DNA from: Deferribacteres bacterium
GTDB taxonomy: Bacteria; Zhuqueibacterota; Zhuqueibacteria; Zhuqueibacterales; Geothermadaptataceae
NCBI GenBank assembly: GCA_020633675.1
Contig: JACKDE010000005.1
Span: forward strand, 124,001-188,000
Direction: 5' to 3'
Length of the DNA: 64,000 nt
Below are positions 51,987 through 60,829 of the stretch, in pieces. Position 1 is the first letter of the stretch. Each line of letters starts with the position of its first letter. The notes under the pieces were generated by a model. The model worked only from the letters and a program-made list of their open reading frames with translations, ran no database searches and was not told the DNA's origin. The translations under genes were made by a program, and so were the position numbers.

Positions 51987-54479
51987 ATGCAAAAAACCGT
52001 ACCTGTTTGGAAATGTGCAGGCAAAATTCATTTGCCGAAATGTTTGTTTACCATTCTTTGCCTTTCAATTCTTTTTGGTAGCGCGATGACGCTTGCCCAA
52101 ACACCCTCGCTTCCCTACCAAATGCCACCAAAACCTTTGGCGGACATTGTTGATGCGCCGACGACACCAGCAGTTCTGCTTAGCCCGGCCCGTCAGTGGA
52201 TGTTGCTTTTGGAGCAGCCCGACCTGCCCTCGATCGAAGACCTGGCACAACCGGAACTGCGCATTGCCGGCGTGCGACTCAATCCGCGCACAAATGGCCC
52301 CAGCCGAAACCGCTACTACAACGGTATGCGACTCAAAAACATTGCATCTGGTGAAGAGAAGAATGTTGCCGGATTGCCGGAAAATGCCCGCATTCGCAGC
52401 GTGGACTGGGCACCGGATGGCAAGCATATCGCTTTTGTGGTCACTGGCCCGGAGGGAGAATACCTGTGGCTTGCCGATATCTCCACAGCCACAGCGCGCC
52501 AGCTTTCGACGGCCAAATTGAATGGCATGTATGGCTCGTCGGTGGAATGGCTCCCGGATGGCCAGTCGCTCATCTGTAAAATTGTGCCACCGGATCGCGG
52601 GCCTGCGCCCGAAAAGCCGATGGTGCCGATGGGACCGGTGATTCAGGAAAGCACTGGCAAAAAAGCTCCGGCACGCACCTATCAGGATTTGCTGGAAAAT
52701 CCGCATGATGAAAAGATGTTCGAGCACTACATGTCTGCAAAGATCATGCGCATCACACTTGATGGCGGCAGCACAGACCTTGGCATTTCGGGTTTGATAC
52801 GCAGCATCGAGCCCTCGCCCGACGGGCGTTTTTTGCTGACCGAGACTCTGCACCGGCCATTTTCATACCTGGTTCCGCTTTACCGATTTCCCAATCGCAT
52901 TGAAATCTTTGATATGCAGGGCAAGCGCATCAAGGAGCTGGTGGATTTGCCACTTGCCGAGGAAGTTCCGATTGGCTTCGGCGCGGTTCCTGCCGGTCCA
53001 CGCAACCATGGCTGGCGCAACGATGCAGACGCCACGGTGTATTGGGTGGAAGCACAGGATGGCGGTGATCCCAATGCTGAAGCCGATATTCGTGACAATA
53101 TGTTGATCCTGGCAGCGCCATTTGACCAACAGCCGACCAAAATCATGTCTTTGGCCACGCGCTATGCTGGCGTTCAGTGGGGCAATAATGACCTTGCGCT
53201 GGTGAGCGAAAGCTGGTGGCGCACACGCTGGACAAAAACCTGGAAAATTCGCCCCGGCTCGCCGAAGAGTGCGCCGGAATTGCTATTCGACTACTCCTAC
53301 CAGGACCGCTACAACGACCCGGGGCGTCCACTGATGCAGCGCAACCGGGCTGGCTACTCTGTGCTGATGACAGATCGCAAAAGCACTAAAATTTACTTGA
53401 CCGGCAGCGGTGCTTCACCAGAAGGCGATCAACCTTTTCTCGATGCACTCGATTTGAACAGCAAAAAAAGTGAACGCATGTGGCAATCGCAAGCGCCGTA
53501 CTATGAGTATGCCTACGATCTGCTCGATGTCGACAAGGGCACTCTGCTGACCCGACGTGAATCGACCAAAGAGCCACCGAATTATTTCATTCGGAATATC
53601 AAAAAGGATGAATTAATCCAACTGACCCATTTCGCACATCCTGTTCCCCAATTGGTGGATCTGCAAAAAGAAGTGATTCGGTACCAGCGTGAAGACGGCG
53701 TGCCACTTACCGCTACGCTCTATTTACCCGCTGGCTATAAATCAGGTCAAGGCCCGCTGCCGATGTTGATGTGGGCCTATCCGCGCGAATTCAAAAGCGC
53801 CACCGCAGCCGGGCAAATGCGCGGCTCGCCCTTTCAATTCTCCCGCATCAACTATTGGTCGACGGCGATCTGGCTGACCATGGGCTATGCCGTGCTTGAT
53901 GATCCAACCATGCCGATCATCGGCGAGGGCGACAAGCAACCCAACGATACCTATGTGAAGCAGCTGGTGTCGAGCGCCAAAGCCGCAGTCGACGAAGTGG
54001 TGCGGCGTGGTGTTGCAGATCCGGACCGTATCGCGATCGGCGGGCATTCCTACGGCGCATTTATGACAGCCAATTTGCTGGCGCATTCGGATTTGTTTGC
54101 GGCCGGTATTGCCCGTAGCGGTGCATACAATCGCACGCTGACTCCCTTCGGCTTTCAGGCGGAAGAGCGTACTTATTGGGAAGCGCCGGAAGTCTACTAT
54201 ACCATGTCGCCTTTCATGCATGCACAAAAAGTCAACGAGCCGATCCTGCTGATCCATGGCCAGGCCGACAACAATTCCGGTACGTTTCCGATCCAAAGCG
54301 AACGCTACTATCATGCGCTCAAAGGGTTAGGCGCCAAGGCACGTTTGGTGATGCTGCCTTATGAAAGCCACGGCTACCGCAGCCGCGAGTCCATCATGCA
54401 TATGTTGTGGGAAATGAATACCTGGCTGGAAAAATACGTTAAAAATGCCGGAGCAAAGCAAACCATGCTGCAAGAGTAA
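51987..54479 (+). CDS. Secreted S9-family peptidase (prolyl oligopeptidase/glutamyl peptidase-like)
   Basis: 830 residues from the ATG at 51987, preceded by AAGGAGG. An atypically long N-terminus leads to a hydrophobic signal (about 16-34, ending 'MTLAQ'). N-terminal beta-propeller (about 60-540), C-terminal alpha/beta hydrolase with Ser in 'IGGHSYGAFM', Asp in 'HGQADNNSGTFPIQSERY' and His in 'YESHGYRSRESIMHML'. The pattern is that of the S9D/chloroplast glutamyl endopeptidase-like group. It would degrade peptides in the periplasm. Isolated gene. Confidence 0.92.
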   Translation: MQKTVPVWKCAGKIHLPKCLFTILCLSILFGSAMTLAQTPSLPYQMPPKPLADIVDAPTTPAVLLSPARQWMLLLEQPDLPSIEDLAQPELRIAGVRLNPRTNGPSRNRYYNGMRLKNIASGEEKNVAGLPENARIRSVDWAPDGKHIAFVVTGPEGEYLWLADISTATARQLSTAKLNGMYGSSVEWLPDGQSLICKIVPPDRGPAPEKPMVPMGPVIQESTGKKAPARTYQDLLENPHDEKMFEHYMSAKIMRITLDGGSTDLGISGLIRSIEPSPDGRFLLTETLHRPFSYLVPLYRFPNRIEIFDMQGKRIKELVDLPLAEEVPIGFGAVPAGPRNHGWRNDADATVYWVEAQDGGDPNAEADIRDNMLILAAPFDQQPTKIMSLATRYAGVQWGNNDLALVSESWWRTRWTKTWKIRPGSPKSAPELLFDYSYQDRYNDPGRPLMQRNRAGYSVLMTDRKSTKIYLTGSGASPEGDQPFLDALDLNSKKSERMWQSQAPYYEYAYDLLDVDKGTLLTRRESTKEPPNYFIRNIKKDELIQLTHFAHPVPQLVDLQKEVIRYQREDGVPLTATLYLPAGYKSGQGPLPMLMWAYPREFKSATAAGQMRGSPFQFSRINYWSTAIWLTMGYAVLDDPTMPIIGEGDKQPNDTYVKQLVSSAKAAVDEVVRRGVADPDRIAIGGHSYGAFMTANLLAHSDLFAAGIARSGAYNRTLTPFGFQAEERTYWEAPEVYYTMSPFMHAQKVNEPILLIHGQADNNSGTFPIQSERYYHALKGLGAKARLVMLPYESHGYRSRESIMHMLWEMNTWLEKYVKNAGAKQTMLQE

Positions 54480-54625
54480 CCGGAACAATTCGTCTCTCAT
54501 TTTGAAAACATTCAAAAAAATAATTAACTCCATCTCCATCGGTGCTGCAGTAATCAAAACACACCAATGGAGATGGGAAATTGATGCTCGCCGCCAACCG
54601 TGAGCAGAAAGAGCAAAAGGTGCGT

Positions 54626-55756
54626 ATGAAGAAATTTGATGATCAAAACATGCCTGTTTCTGTAAAGTTCTCCCGCGATGCTTCGCGTGAATTTGCCAAT
54701 GAATTGAAACAACGCGTCAATGCCTACTTTGCTGAAAATGATCTTTCCCAAAAAGCCAACGCTCAAATGGTTTTCAAGACTTTTTTCATGCTGGCCCTGA
54801 CTTTCGTCCCGTACGGATTGATTATGAGCAATCAGTTCAGCCCATGGCAAATGTTAGGACTAGCCATTATAATGGGCGTTGGTGTCGCCGGTAGCGGCTT
54901 TTCCATCGCGCACGATGCCCTGCACGGTGCCTACACTGGCAGCCCGAAGCTGAATGCCTTTTTAGGAATGAGCTTTGAGATCAACGGTGCCAGCAGTTAT
55001 CTTTGGAAAATTACCCACAACATCATTCACCATACTTACACCAACATTCAAGGCATCGACGAAGACCTGGAAGTTTCACCGCTGATCCGCTTGTCGCCGA
55101 CTTCCGAGCACAAACCGATTCATCGCTATCAGCATTGGTACGTCCCTTTTGCATACAGCCTCACCACACTGTTTTGGGTGTTCGTGAAAGATTACGAGCA
55201 ATTGATGCGGCGCGATCTCGGACCCTACAAGAATATTGTGCACCCACGCACCGAAGTGATCAAACTGATTTTGATGAAGCTATTTTATTATAGCTACATG
55301 ATTGTGTTGCCACTGCTGTTGCTCGATGTTGCCTGGTGGCAATTTTTAATCGGCTTCGCGGCGATGCACATCACAGCAGGCCTGATTCTGAGTCTGGTAT
55401 TTCAGCTTGCCCACGTTGTTGAGGGCACAGAGCATGTGGCGGCAGCTGGAGAAAATCAAATGATTGAAGACGCATGGCTGGTTCATGAGATGAAAACCAC
55501 AGCCAATTTTGCCCGCGGTAACAAATTGTTGTGCTGGTATGTCAGCGGCCTGAATTTCCAGATCGAACATCATCTGTTCCCCAAAATGTGCAGCGTACAT
55601 TATCCGGACATTAGCCCGATCGTGCAGGAAGTTGCGGAAAAGTATGATGTTCCATATAATCTCCACCCGACCTTTTGGGGCGCTGTCCGTTCGCATTGGA
55701 AAATGCTGAAGCTTTTTGGTAATCCGGATGCGATGCCTTCGGGAGCTCTGGCCTAG
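54626..55756 (+). CDS. Membrane fatty acid desaturase (acyl-CoA/acyl-lipid type)
   Basis: 376 residues from the ATG at 54626. Diiron desaturase with the three histidine boxes: HDALH (in 'SIAHDALHGAYTGS'), HNIIHH ('THNIIHHTYTN') and QIEHH ('FQIEHHLFPKMC'), the last with Gln as in front-end/linoleoyl-CoA-type enzymes. Four membrane segments in two pairs. It introduces a double bond into a fatty acyl chain using oxygen and reduced electron donor. No cytochrome b5 domain is fused. Confidence 0.93.
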   Translation: MKKFDDQNMPVSVKFSRDASREFANELKQRVNAYFAENDLSQKANAQMVFKTFFMLALTFVPYGLIMSNQFSPWQMLGLAIIMGVGVAGSGFSIAHDALHGAYTGSPKLNAFLGMSFEINGASSYLWKITHNIIHHTYTNIQGIDEDLEVSPLIRLSPTSEHKPIHRYQHWYVPFAYSLTTLFWVFVKDYEQLMRRDLGPYKNIVHPRTEVIKLILMKLFYYSYMIVLPLLLLDVAWWQFLIGFAAMHITAGLILSLVFQLAHVVEGTEHVAAAGENQMIEDAWLVHEMKTTANFARGNKLLCWYVSGLNFQIEHHLFPKMCSVHYPDISPIVQEVAEKYDVPYNLHPTFWGAVRSHWKMLKLFGNPDAMPSGALA

Positions 55757-55870
55757 TCGAACAGTCCGTGCTGGGTTTAGACCAAAGCATTGCCCAGCAA
55801 TACTTTGGACAGCACTTAGACCTGCATACGTTACATGAACCAAATCCGTATCTGAAGCAAGAGGCAAGAA

Positions 55871-56287
55871 ATGGCAGAATTGAAAACAGCTCAAAATGAA
55901 GCCAGTGTCGAAGTGTTTCTCGATAGCGTGGAACATGAAAAGCGGCGGCAGGACTGCCGCACAGTCGTTGAATTGATGAAGGAAGTCACAGGTGAGCAAC
56001 CGAAGATGTGGGGGGCGAGTCTTATCGGCTTCGGCAGCTATCACTATAAATATGACAGCGGCCGTGAAGGCGACTGGTTTCTGACAGGCTGTTCGCCGCG
56101 CAAGCAAAGCTTAAGCATTTACATTATGGCTGGATTTCGCCGATATGATGAATTGCTTGGCAAATTGGGTAAATTCAAAACCGGCAAATCTTGCCTTTAT
56201 GTCAACAAACTCGAGGACATCGATCTTGATGTACTCAGAGAATTGATCGCCGATTCGGCCGAGCACATCGCCAAACGCTATACTTGA
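55871..56287 (+). CDS. DUF1801 domain protein
   Basis: 138 residues. Single DUF1801 domain: 'VEHEKRRQDCRTVVELMKEVTGEQPKMWGASLIGFG', 'SLSIYIMAGF', 'KSCLYVNKLEDIDLDVLRELI'. The fold relates to iron-chaperone frataxin-like YdhG; role not known. AGAGGCAAG is upstream. Single gene. Confidence 0.88.
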   Translation: MAELKTAQNEASVEVFLDSVEHEKRRQDCRTVVELMKEVTGEQPKMWGASLIGFGSYHYKYDSGREGDWFLTGCSPRKQSLSIYIMAGFRRYDELLGKLGKFKTGKSCLYVNKLEDIDLDVLRELIADSAEHIAKRYT

Positions 56288-56713
56288 TATAAACGCAACA
56301 CGGATAATATTAAAAAGTGCCGCTGAATTTTGAAAGATATGACTGATCGCGAGTAAAGTGCTTTAAATTCAATTATTAAATTGCATGAAAATCCCTTTTC
56401 CGGGCAGACTGCAACTCCCTCATGTTCCACACATTTTTCCAGGCACGTCGACTGGCTTTAAGACCTGAAAAAGTAATTTTTTACCGCGCTTTTCCCTTCC
56501 GCAAAAAGCACTAATCCATCGAACAGGTTTGGGCAGTTTCTCTTGCTATTCTTAGAGAAAGTTGCTAAGATGCGAATCTGCTTTAAGCTGCATTCGCAAA
56601 AGATTTTGTCAAAGCCTTTGCTGCAAATTCACTACGCAGCTGGCGGCAACTGGTGGTATTTCAGAAATCACTATAGAGTCGAGCCACTGTCAATTTAGAA
56701 ACTGGAGAAGAAT
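56288..56713. other. Intergenic before the phosphohexomutase gene
   Basis: About 430 bases without a gene. It holds an inverted repeat TGCGAAT/ATTCGCA (56571-56577, 56592-56598) with a further GC-rich pairing between, which might be an operator or a hairpin; no clear promoter was identified. Confidence 0.4.
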
Positions 56714-58066
56714 ATGTCACGCCTCATGATCAGCATCTCGGGGATTCGGGGAGTCATCGGGGAAGGGCTAACGCCGCAAGTTGCAATGGAAGTCGCACAA
56801 GCATTTGGCACCGTATGCAACGGTGGGACCGTAGTTGTAGGCCGCGACTCCCGGGTTTCGGGAGAAATGATGCATCACGCTGTTGTTGCAGGGCTGATTT
56901 CCGTTGGCACCCGCGTGATCGATCTTGGCATTTGCCCGACACCGACAACGCAACTTGCGACCGAAAATCTGCATGCTTCCGGTGGCATTATTATCACTGC
57001 CAGCCACAATCCGGTCATGTGGAACGGCATCAAATTGCTGGCGTCGGATGGCCTTTTCCTGGATGCTGAACAAGGTGAAAAAGTGCTCGATATTCGCAAT
57101 CGCGGTGCTTACAATTTTCGTTCCTGGGACCAAATCGGTCATGTCGAAAAATACGACCGTGCCATCGATGAGCACATCGAAGCCGTGCTGGCACTGCCGT
57201 TTGTCAATGTTTCGCAGATCCGTGCCCGCAAGTTTAAAGTTGTCGCAGACTGCATCAATGGCGCTGGAGCAGTGGCTGTGCCGAAATTGCTGTCCGCGCT
57301 GGGATGTGACAGCGTTATTATCAATGGCACGCCAGATGGCAAATTCTCCCGCACGCCGGAACCCTTACCTGAAAATCTTGGCGAAGTGACGACTGCTGTC
57401 GAGCAATACGGCGCGGATTTCGCGGTGGTGGTCGATCCGGATGCTGACCGGTTGGCTTTGGTTTCCGAAAAGGGCGAGCCGCTTGGCGAAGAGTATACCC
57501 TGGCGCTGGCAGTTGATTTTATTTTGCAACGCAAACGCGGCCCGGTGGTCGCGAACGTCTCCACGACGCTGGCGATTGACGACCTTGCACAAAAATATGA
57601 TTCCCCCGTTGAGCGGACAAGGGTTGGCGAAATCAATGTCGCCAAGCATATGCGCGAAATCGATGCAGTGATCGGTGGCGAAGGCAACGGTGGCGTGATT
57701 TTGCCCGATATTCATTTAGGCCGCGATGCATTCATCGGGATCACTTTGACATTGCAAGCCCTGGCTGAAACAGGCAAGTCATTGAGCCAGTTGCGCGCTG
57801 AGATGCCACAGTACAGCATGGTTAAAAGCAAAATTGAACTTGCTGATGACATGGATCCGAAAGCGATTATCGCCAGGCTTGAAGAAAAATACGCAGAAGA
57901 AAAGCTCGACAAAACCGATGGACTGAAAATTTTACGCGACAAATCGTGGGTGCAAGTGCGCGCATCCAATACCGAGCCGATCATCCGTGTGATGGCCGAG
58001 GCCCAAACAGAAGATGAAGCAAAAGCCCTGGCCAGTGAGCTTTCAGAAGCAGCGCTTTCAGAATAA
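56714..58066 (+). CDS. Phosphohexomutase superfamily (phosphoglucosamine mutase-like)
   Basis: 450 residues, four-domain alpha-D-phosphohexomutase. Seen: 'GRDSRVSGEM' near residue 40, the phosphoserine loop 'ITASHNPVMWNGIKL' (TASHNP near residue 95), the metal loop 'DPDADRLAL', the sugar-binding 'GEGNGGVI' and the phosphate loop 'RASNTEPIIRVM'. The GEGNGGV loop fits GlmM-like and archaeal-type enzymes. It isomerises a sugar-1-phosphate and sugar-6-phosphate; glucosamine-phosphate is the usual guess. In some archaea relatives act as phosphopentomutase, which would suit the downstream locus. It lies 213 bp upstream of the vertex-protein operon, which has its own promoter. Confidence 0.85.
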   Translation: MSRLMISISGIRGVIGEGLTPQVAMEVAQAFGTVCNGGTVVVGRDSRVSGEMMHHAVVAGLISVGTRVIDLGICPTPTTQLATENLHASGGIIITASHNPVMWNGIKLLASDGLFLDAEQGEKVLDIRNRGAYNFRSWDQIGHVEKYDRAIDEHIEAVLALPFVNVSQIRARKFKVVADCINGAGAVAVPKLLSALGCDSVIINGTPDGKFSRTPEPLPENLGEVTTAVEQYGADFAVVVDPDADRLALVSEKGEPLGEEYTLALAVDFILQRKRGPVVANVSTTLAIDDLAQKYDSPVERTRVGEINVAKHMREIDAVIGGEGNGGVILPDIHLGRDAFIGITLTLQALAETGKSLSQLRAEMPQYSMVKSKIELADDMDPKAIIARLEEKYAEEKLDKTDGLKILRDKSWVQVRASNTEPIIRVMAEAQTEDEAKALASELSEAALSE

Positions 58067-58168
58067 TGCTCGATTGCCGTGGGCTGGTTCAATCCGCCAG
58101 CCCCGCTGATCTCCCCGCATACATTCGCCTCCGTCCTGCCCAATCTACCCGCCAAAGCGATCTTTCAC

Positions 58169-58197
58169 TTTACATTTACTCGAAAGCTTCTTATTAT
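58169..58197 (+). promoter_or_regulatory. Promoter of the microcompartment satellite operon
   Basis: TTTACA (58169-58174), 17-nt spacer, TATTAT (58192-58197), about 80 nt upstream of the vertex-protein start at 58280. A hairpin GGGCTGG/CCAGCCC (58081-58103) before it may end the mutase transcript, though no T-run follows. Confidence 0.55.
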
Positions 58198-58279
58198 AGT
58201 TCTTGCGCTTAAGGTATCTCGAACGCGCATTTTCATGAATGCGCACCTGGCACTTAATCCTGTTGATGATGGAAGTCGC

Positions 58280-58579
58280 ATGTTGCTCTGCCGTGTGGTT
58301 GGCGATATCGTTTCAACCATAAAAAACAAACAGTTGACTGGTGAAAAACTATTGCTGGTGCAACCTGTCGATCTCGACACCCACACGCCGATGGGCAACG
58401 AACTGATCGCCGTTGACAGAGCCCAGGCCGGCGACGGCGATTTGGTGCTGGTCAATAAAGAAGGCGGCTCGGCGCGCATGATTTTGAAAAAGCCGACTAC
58501 GCCTGTGCAAGCGGTCATCGTCGCGGTGGTCGATGGCATGGATATCACATCGTCGGTTCGAACCAACACAGATTCATAA
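58280..58579 (+). CDS. Bacterial microcompartment vertex protein (EutN/CcmL family)
   Basis: 99 residues from the ATG at 58280, the usual length; GGAAG lies just upstream. An ORF extension to 58235 exists but adds no family residues. Seen: 'MLLCRVVGDIVSTIKNKQLTGEKLLLVQPVDLD', 'ELIAVDRAQAGDGDLVLVNKEGGSARM', 'PVQAVIVAVVDGMDI', the pentameric BMC-P pattern. Five copies close each vertex of a protein shell. No BMC-H/T shell gene is in the window, so this is a satellite locus; hexamer genes would have to be elsewhere. Its neighbours are the likely cargo. Confidence 0.92.
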   Translation: MLLCRVVGDIVSTIKNKQLTGEKLLLVQPVDLDTHTPMGNELIAVDRAQAGDGDLVLVNKEGGSARMILKKPTTPVQAVIVAVVDGMDITSSVRTNTDS

Positions 58580-58594
58580 TAAAGGCGAACTCAA

Positions 58595-59434
58595 ATGTCG
58601 CTGAATGAAAAAATCGACCGCATGATAGCAGAAGAGCTGGGCCGGAACCAGCCAGCCTGTAATTGGTGCTGGGTGTGCCCGGATTGCCAGTCCGCAGTGG
58701 TGGAAGGTATGGTCGGGCATGGCGCCACGCGCGTTGGCGCCGGGCCGGATATGAAAAAGCTGAATGGCGCACTCGGTGAATACATCGATCATACCTTGCT
58801 GAAGGCCGATGCCACGCGCAATCAAATCGAAAAGATCTGCCGGGAAGCGCTGGAATACCATTTTGCCTCGGTGTGCGTCAACTCGTGCTGGGTGCCGCTT
58901 TGCGCCGAGTTGCTGGGCAATACCGATGTTACGGTTTGTACAGTGGTGGGCTTTCCGCTCGGAGCCATGCACCCGCAGGCAAAGGCGGCCGAGACCGAAA
59001 TTGCTTATGGCCAAGGTGCGCGTGAAATCGACATGGTTGTCAACGTAGGTTTGCTCAAATCAGGCGATTATGACGGGGTGCGGGATGACATCGCAGGCGT
59101 GGTGCGCGCGGCAAAATCGGCTTCGGTGAAGGTGATCCTGGAAACCTGTTATTTGACCGATGACGAAAAAATCAAAGGCTGTATTTTGTCGATGGAAGCA
59201 GACGCACATTTTGTGAAAACCAGCACTGGCTTCGGCACCGGCGGCGCTACCGTCGGTGATGTGGCGTTGATGCGACGCGTTGTCGGTCCAACTATGGGCG
59301 TCAAAGCCTCGGGCGGCATTCGCAGCTCCGAAATTGCCAAAGAGATGATCGAAGCCGGTGCGACCCGGCTGGGCGCCAGCGCCGGAATCGAAATCGTGCG
59401 CGGCAAACAGCCCGCAGCCGGAAGTGGCTACTAA
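58595..59434 (+). CDS. deoC: Deoxyribose-phosphate aldolase with Cys-rich N-terminal extension
   Basis: 279 residues, about 60 longer at the N-terminus than ordinary DeoC. The aldolase part has the Schiff-base Lys in 'AHFVKTSTGFG', the Asp of 'EIDMVVNVG' and the second Lys in 'GVKASGGIRS'. It splits deoxyribose-5-phosphate into acetaldehyde and glyceraldehyde-3-phosphate. The extension starts with an amphipathic helix-like stretch (residues 2-16: SLNEKIDRMIAEELG), resembling encapsulation peptides, followed by C22-x2-C25-x2-C28-x2-C31. A 15-bp gap to the vertex-protein gene. The Cys motif could bind a Fe-S cluster or zinc; no function is known to me. Confidence 0.93.
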   Translation: MSLNEKIDRMIAEELGRNQPACNWCWVCPDCQSAVVEGMVGHGATRVGAGPDMKKLNGALGEYIDHTLLKADATRNQIEKICREALEYHFASVCVNSCWVPLCAELLGNTDVTVCTVVGFPLGAMHPQAKAAETEIAYGQGAREIDMVVNVGLLKSGDYDGVRDDIAGVVRAAKSASVKVILETCYLTDDEKIKGCILSMEADAHFVKTSTGFGTGGATVGDVALMRRVVGPTMGVKASGGIRSSEIAKEMIEAGATRLGASAGIEIVRGKQPAAGSGY

Positions 59435-59460
59435 TTTCGTGTTCGAGTTAAGGAGAATGG

Positions 59461-60813
59461 GTGACCGCAGTTGAATTGATTCAGAAAAAACGCGATGGCC
59501 GAGCGCTCAGCGATACCGAGATCAAAGCTGTCATCTCTGGTTACACCGGCGGGGATATCCCCGATTACCAGATGTCAGCTTTTTTAATGGCGGTCTATTT
59601 TCAGGGCATGAGCGATGCCGAGACTGCCAGCCTGACCGAACTGATGCGCGATTCCGGGATCGTGCTGGATTTATCGGATCTGCCCGCGCCAAAAGTGGAC
59701 AAGCATAGCACAGGCGGAGTCGGCGATAAAGTGTCGTTGGTTTTGGCGCCGTTAGTGGCTGCCTGTGGCGTTACCAATCCCATGATCTCGGGCCGCAGCC
59801 TGGCGCATACCGGCGGCACTCTCGACAAGCTCGAAGCCATACCGGGTTTCAACACTCAACTCGATTTGGCCACATTCAAAGCATATCTCAAAGCCCGCAA
59901 GGTTGCGTTGATCGGACAAACCAAAGACATTTGTCCTGCGGATAAGAAAATCTACGCGCTGCGGGATGCCACCGGTACCGTGCAGAGCATTCCGCTGATC
60001 TGCGGCAGCATTTTGAGCAAAAAACTTGCAGAAGATCTCGATGCCCTGGTGCTGGATGTCAAATGCGGCAGCGGCGCCATTTTTCCGGATCCGGCCTACT
60101 CCGAAAAATTGGCGCACAAGCTGGTACAAACTGCAGCGAAGTTTGGTTTGAAAACAGTGGCTCTGCTCACGCAAATGGAGCAGCCGCTGGGCGTCAGTAT
60201 CGGTACCTGGCTGGAAACGCGCGAAGCCATCGATATGCTGGCGGGCAAACCAGTTGCACGCGATTTCTATAACGTCACGATCGCCTTGTCAGCTTATATG
60301 GTTTGGCTGGGTGGGCTTGCCCCCTCTTTTGCTGACGCGAAGGAACACGTTGAGCACGCGTTGCAAAGCGGCGCAGCGTTGCAGCGATTTCGCGAAATAG
60401 TTAGCCATCAGGGCGGCGATATATCGATACTGGATGCGCCGGGAAAATACCCGGCGGCAAGCCATCAGTGCGACGTGCTGGCAGAATCAAGTGGTTTTGT
60501 GCACGGATTGCATGCCCGTACGTTTGGCCAGGTAGCGATGCTGCTGGGCGCTGGCCGCCGTAAAAAAGAAGATGGCATCGATTATACTGCCGGCATTCTA
60601 TTGCATAGAAAAGTTGGTGACCGCGTGCAAGTGGGCGAAAAAATTGCCACGCTTTTTGCATCGCAACAGCCGATTGCAAGCCATCTTGTTGAACGAATAC
60701 AAACAGCCATAAACGTGGCTACAGAACCGTGCCAGCCTTTGCCGGTTTTTCTTGGAATTGTGGATGAAAATGGCAAACAGGTCTGGTCACATGATCGCTA
60801 TTTTAATGGATAA
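59461..60813 (+). CDS. Pyrimidine-nucleoside (thymidine) phosphorylase
   Basis: 450 residues, start GTG at 59461 after AAGGAGAATGG. Seen: 'KHSTGGVGDKVSLVLAPLVAACG', the family signature 'SGRSLAHTGGTLDKLEAIPGF', and the C-terminal domain 'LLGAGRRKKEDGIDYTAGI'. It phosphorolyses thymidine, uridine or deoxyuridine to base plus (deoxy)ribose-1-phosphate. The operon position after deoC (26 bp) makes it the supplier of deoxyribose-1-phosphate for the pathway that ends at DeoC. Confidence 0.95.
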   Translation: MTAVELIQKKRDGRALSDTEIKAVISGYTGGDIPDYQMSAFLMAVYFQGMSDAETASLTELMRDSGIVLDLSDLPAPKVDKHSTGGVGDKVSLVLAPLVAACGVTNPMISGRSLAHTGGTLDKLEAIPGFNTQLDLATFKAYLKARKVALIGQTKDICPADKKIYALRDATGTVQSIPLICGSILSKKLAEDLDALVLDVKCGSGAIFPDPAYSEKLAHKLVQTAAKFGLKTVALLTQMEQPLGVSIGTWLETREAIDMLAGKPVARDFYNVTIALSAYMVWLGGLAPSFADAKEHVEHALQSGAALQRFREIVSHQGGDISILDAPGKYPAASHQCDVLAESSGFVHGLHARTFGQVAMLLGAGRRKKEDGIDYTAGILLHRKVGDRVQVGEKIATLFASQQPIASHLVERIQTAINVATEPCQPLPVFLGIVDENGKQVWSHDRYFNG

Positions 60814-60829
60814 ATCAGGAGATTTTGTA

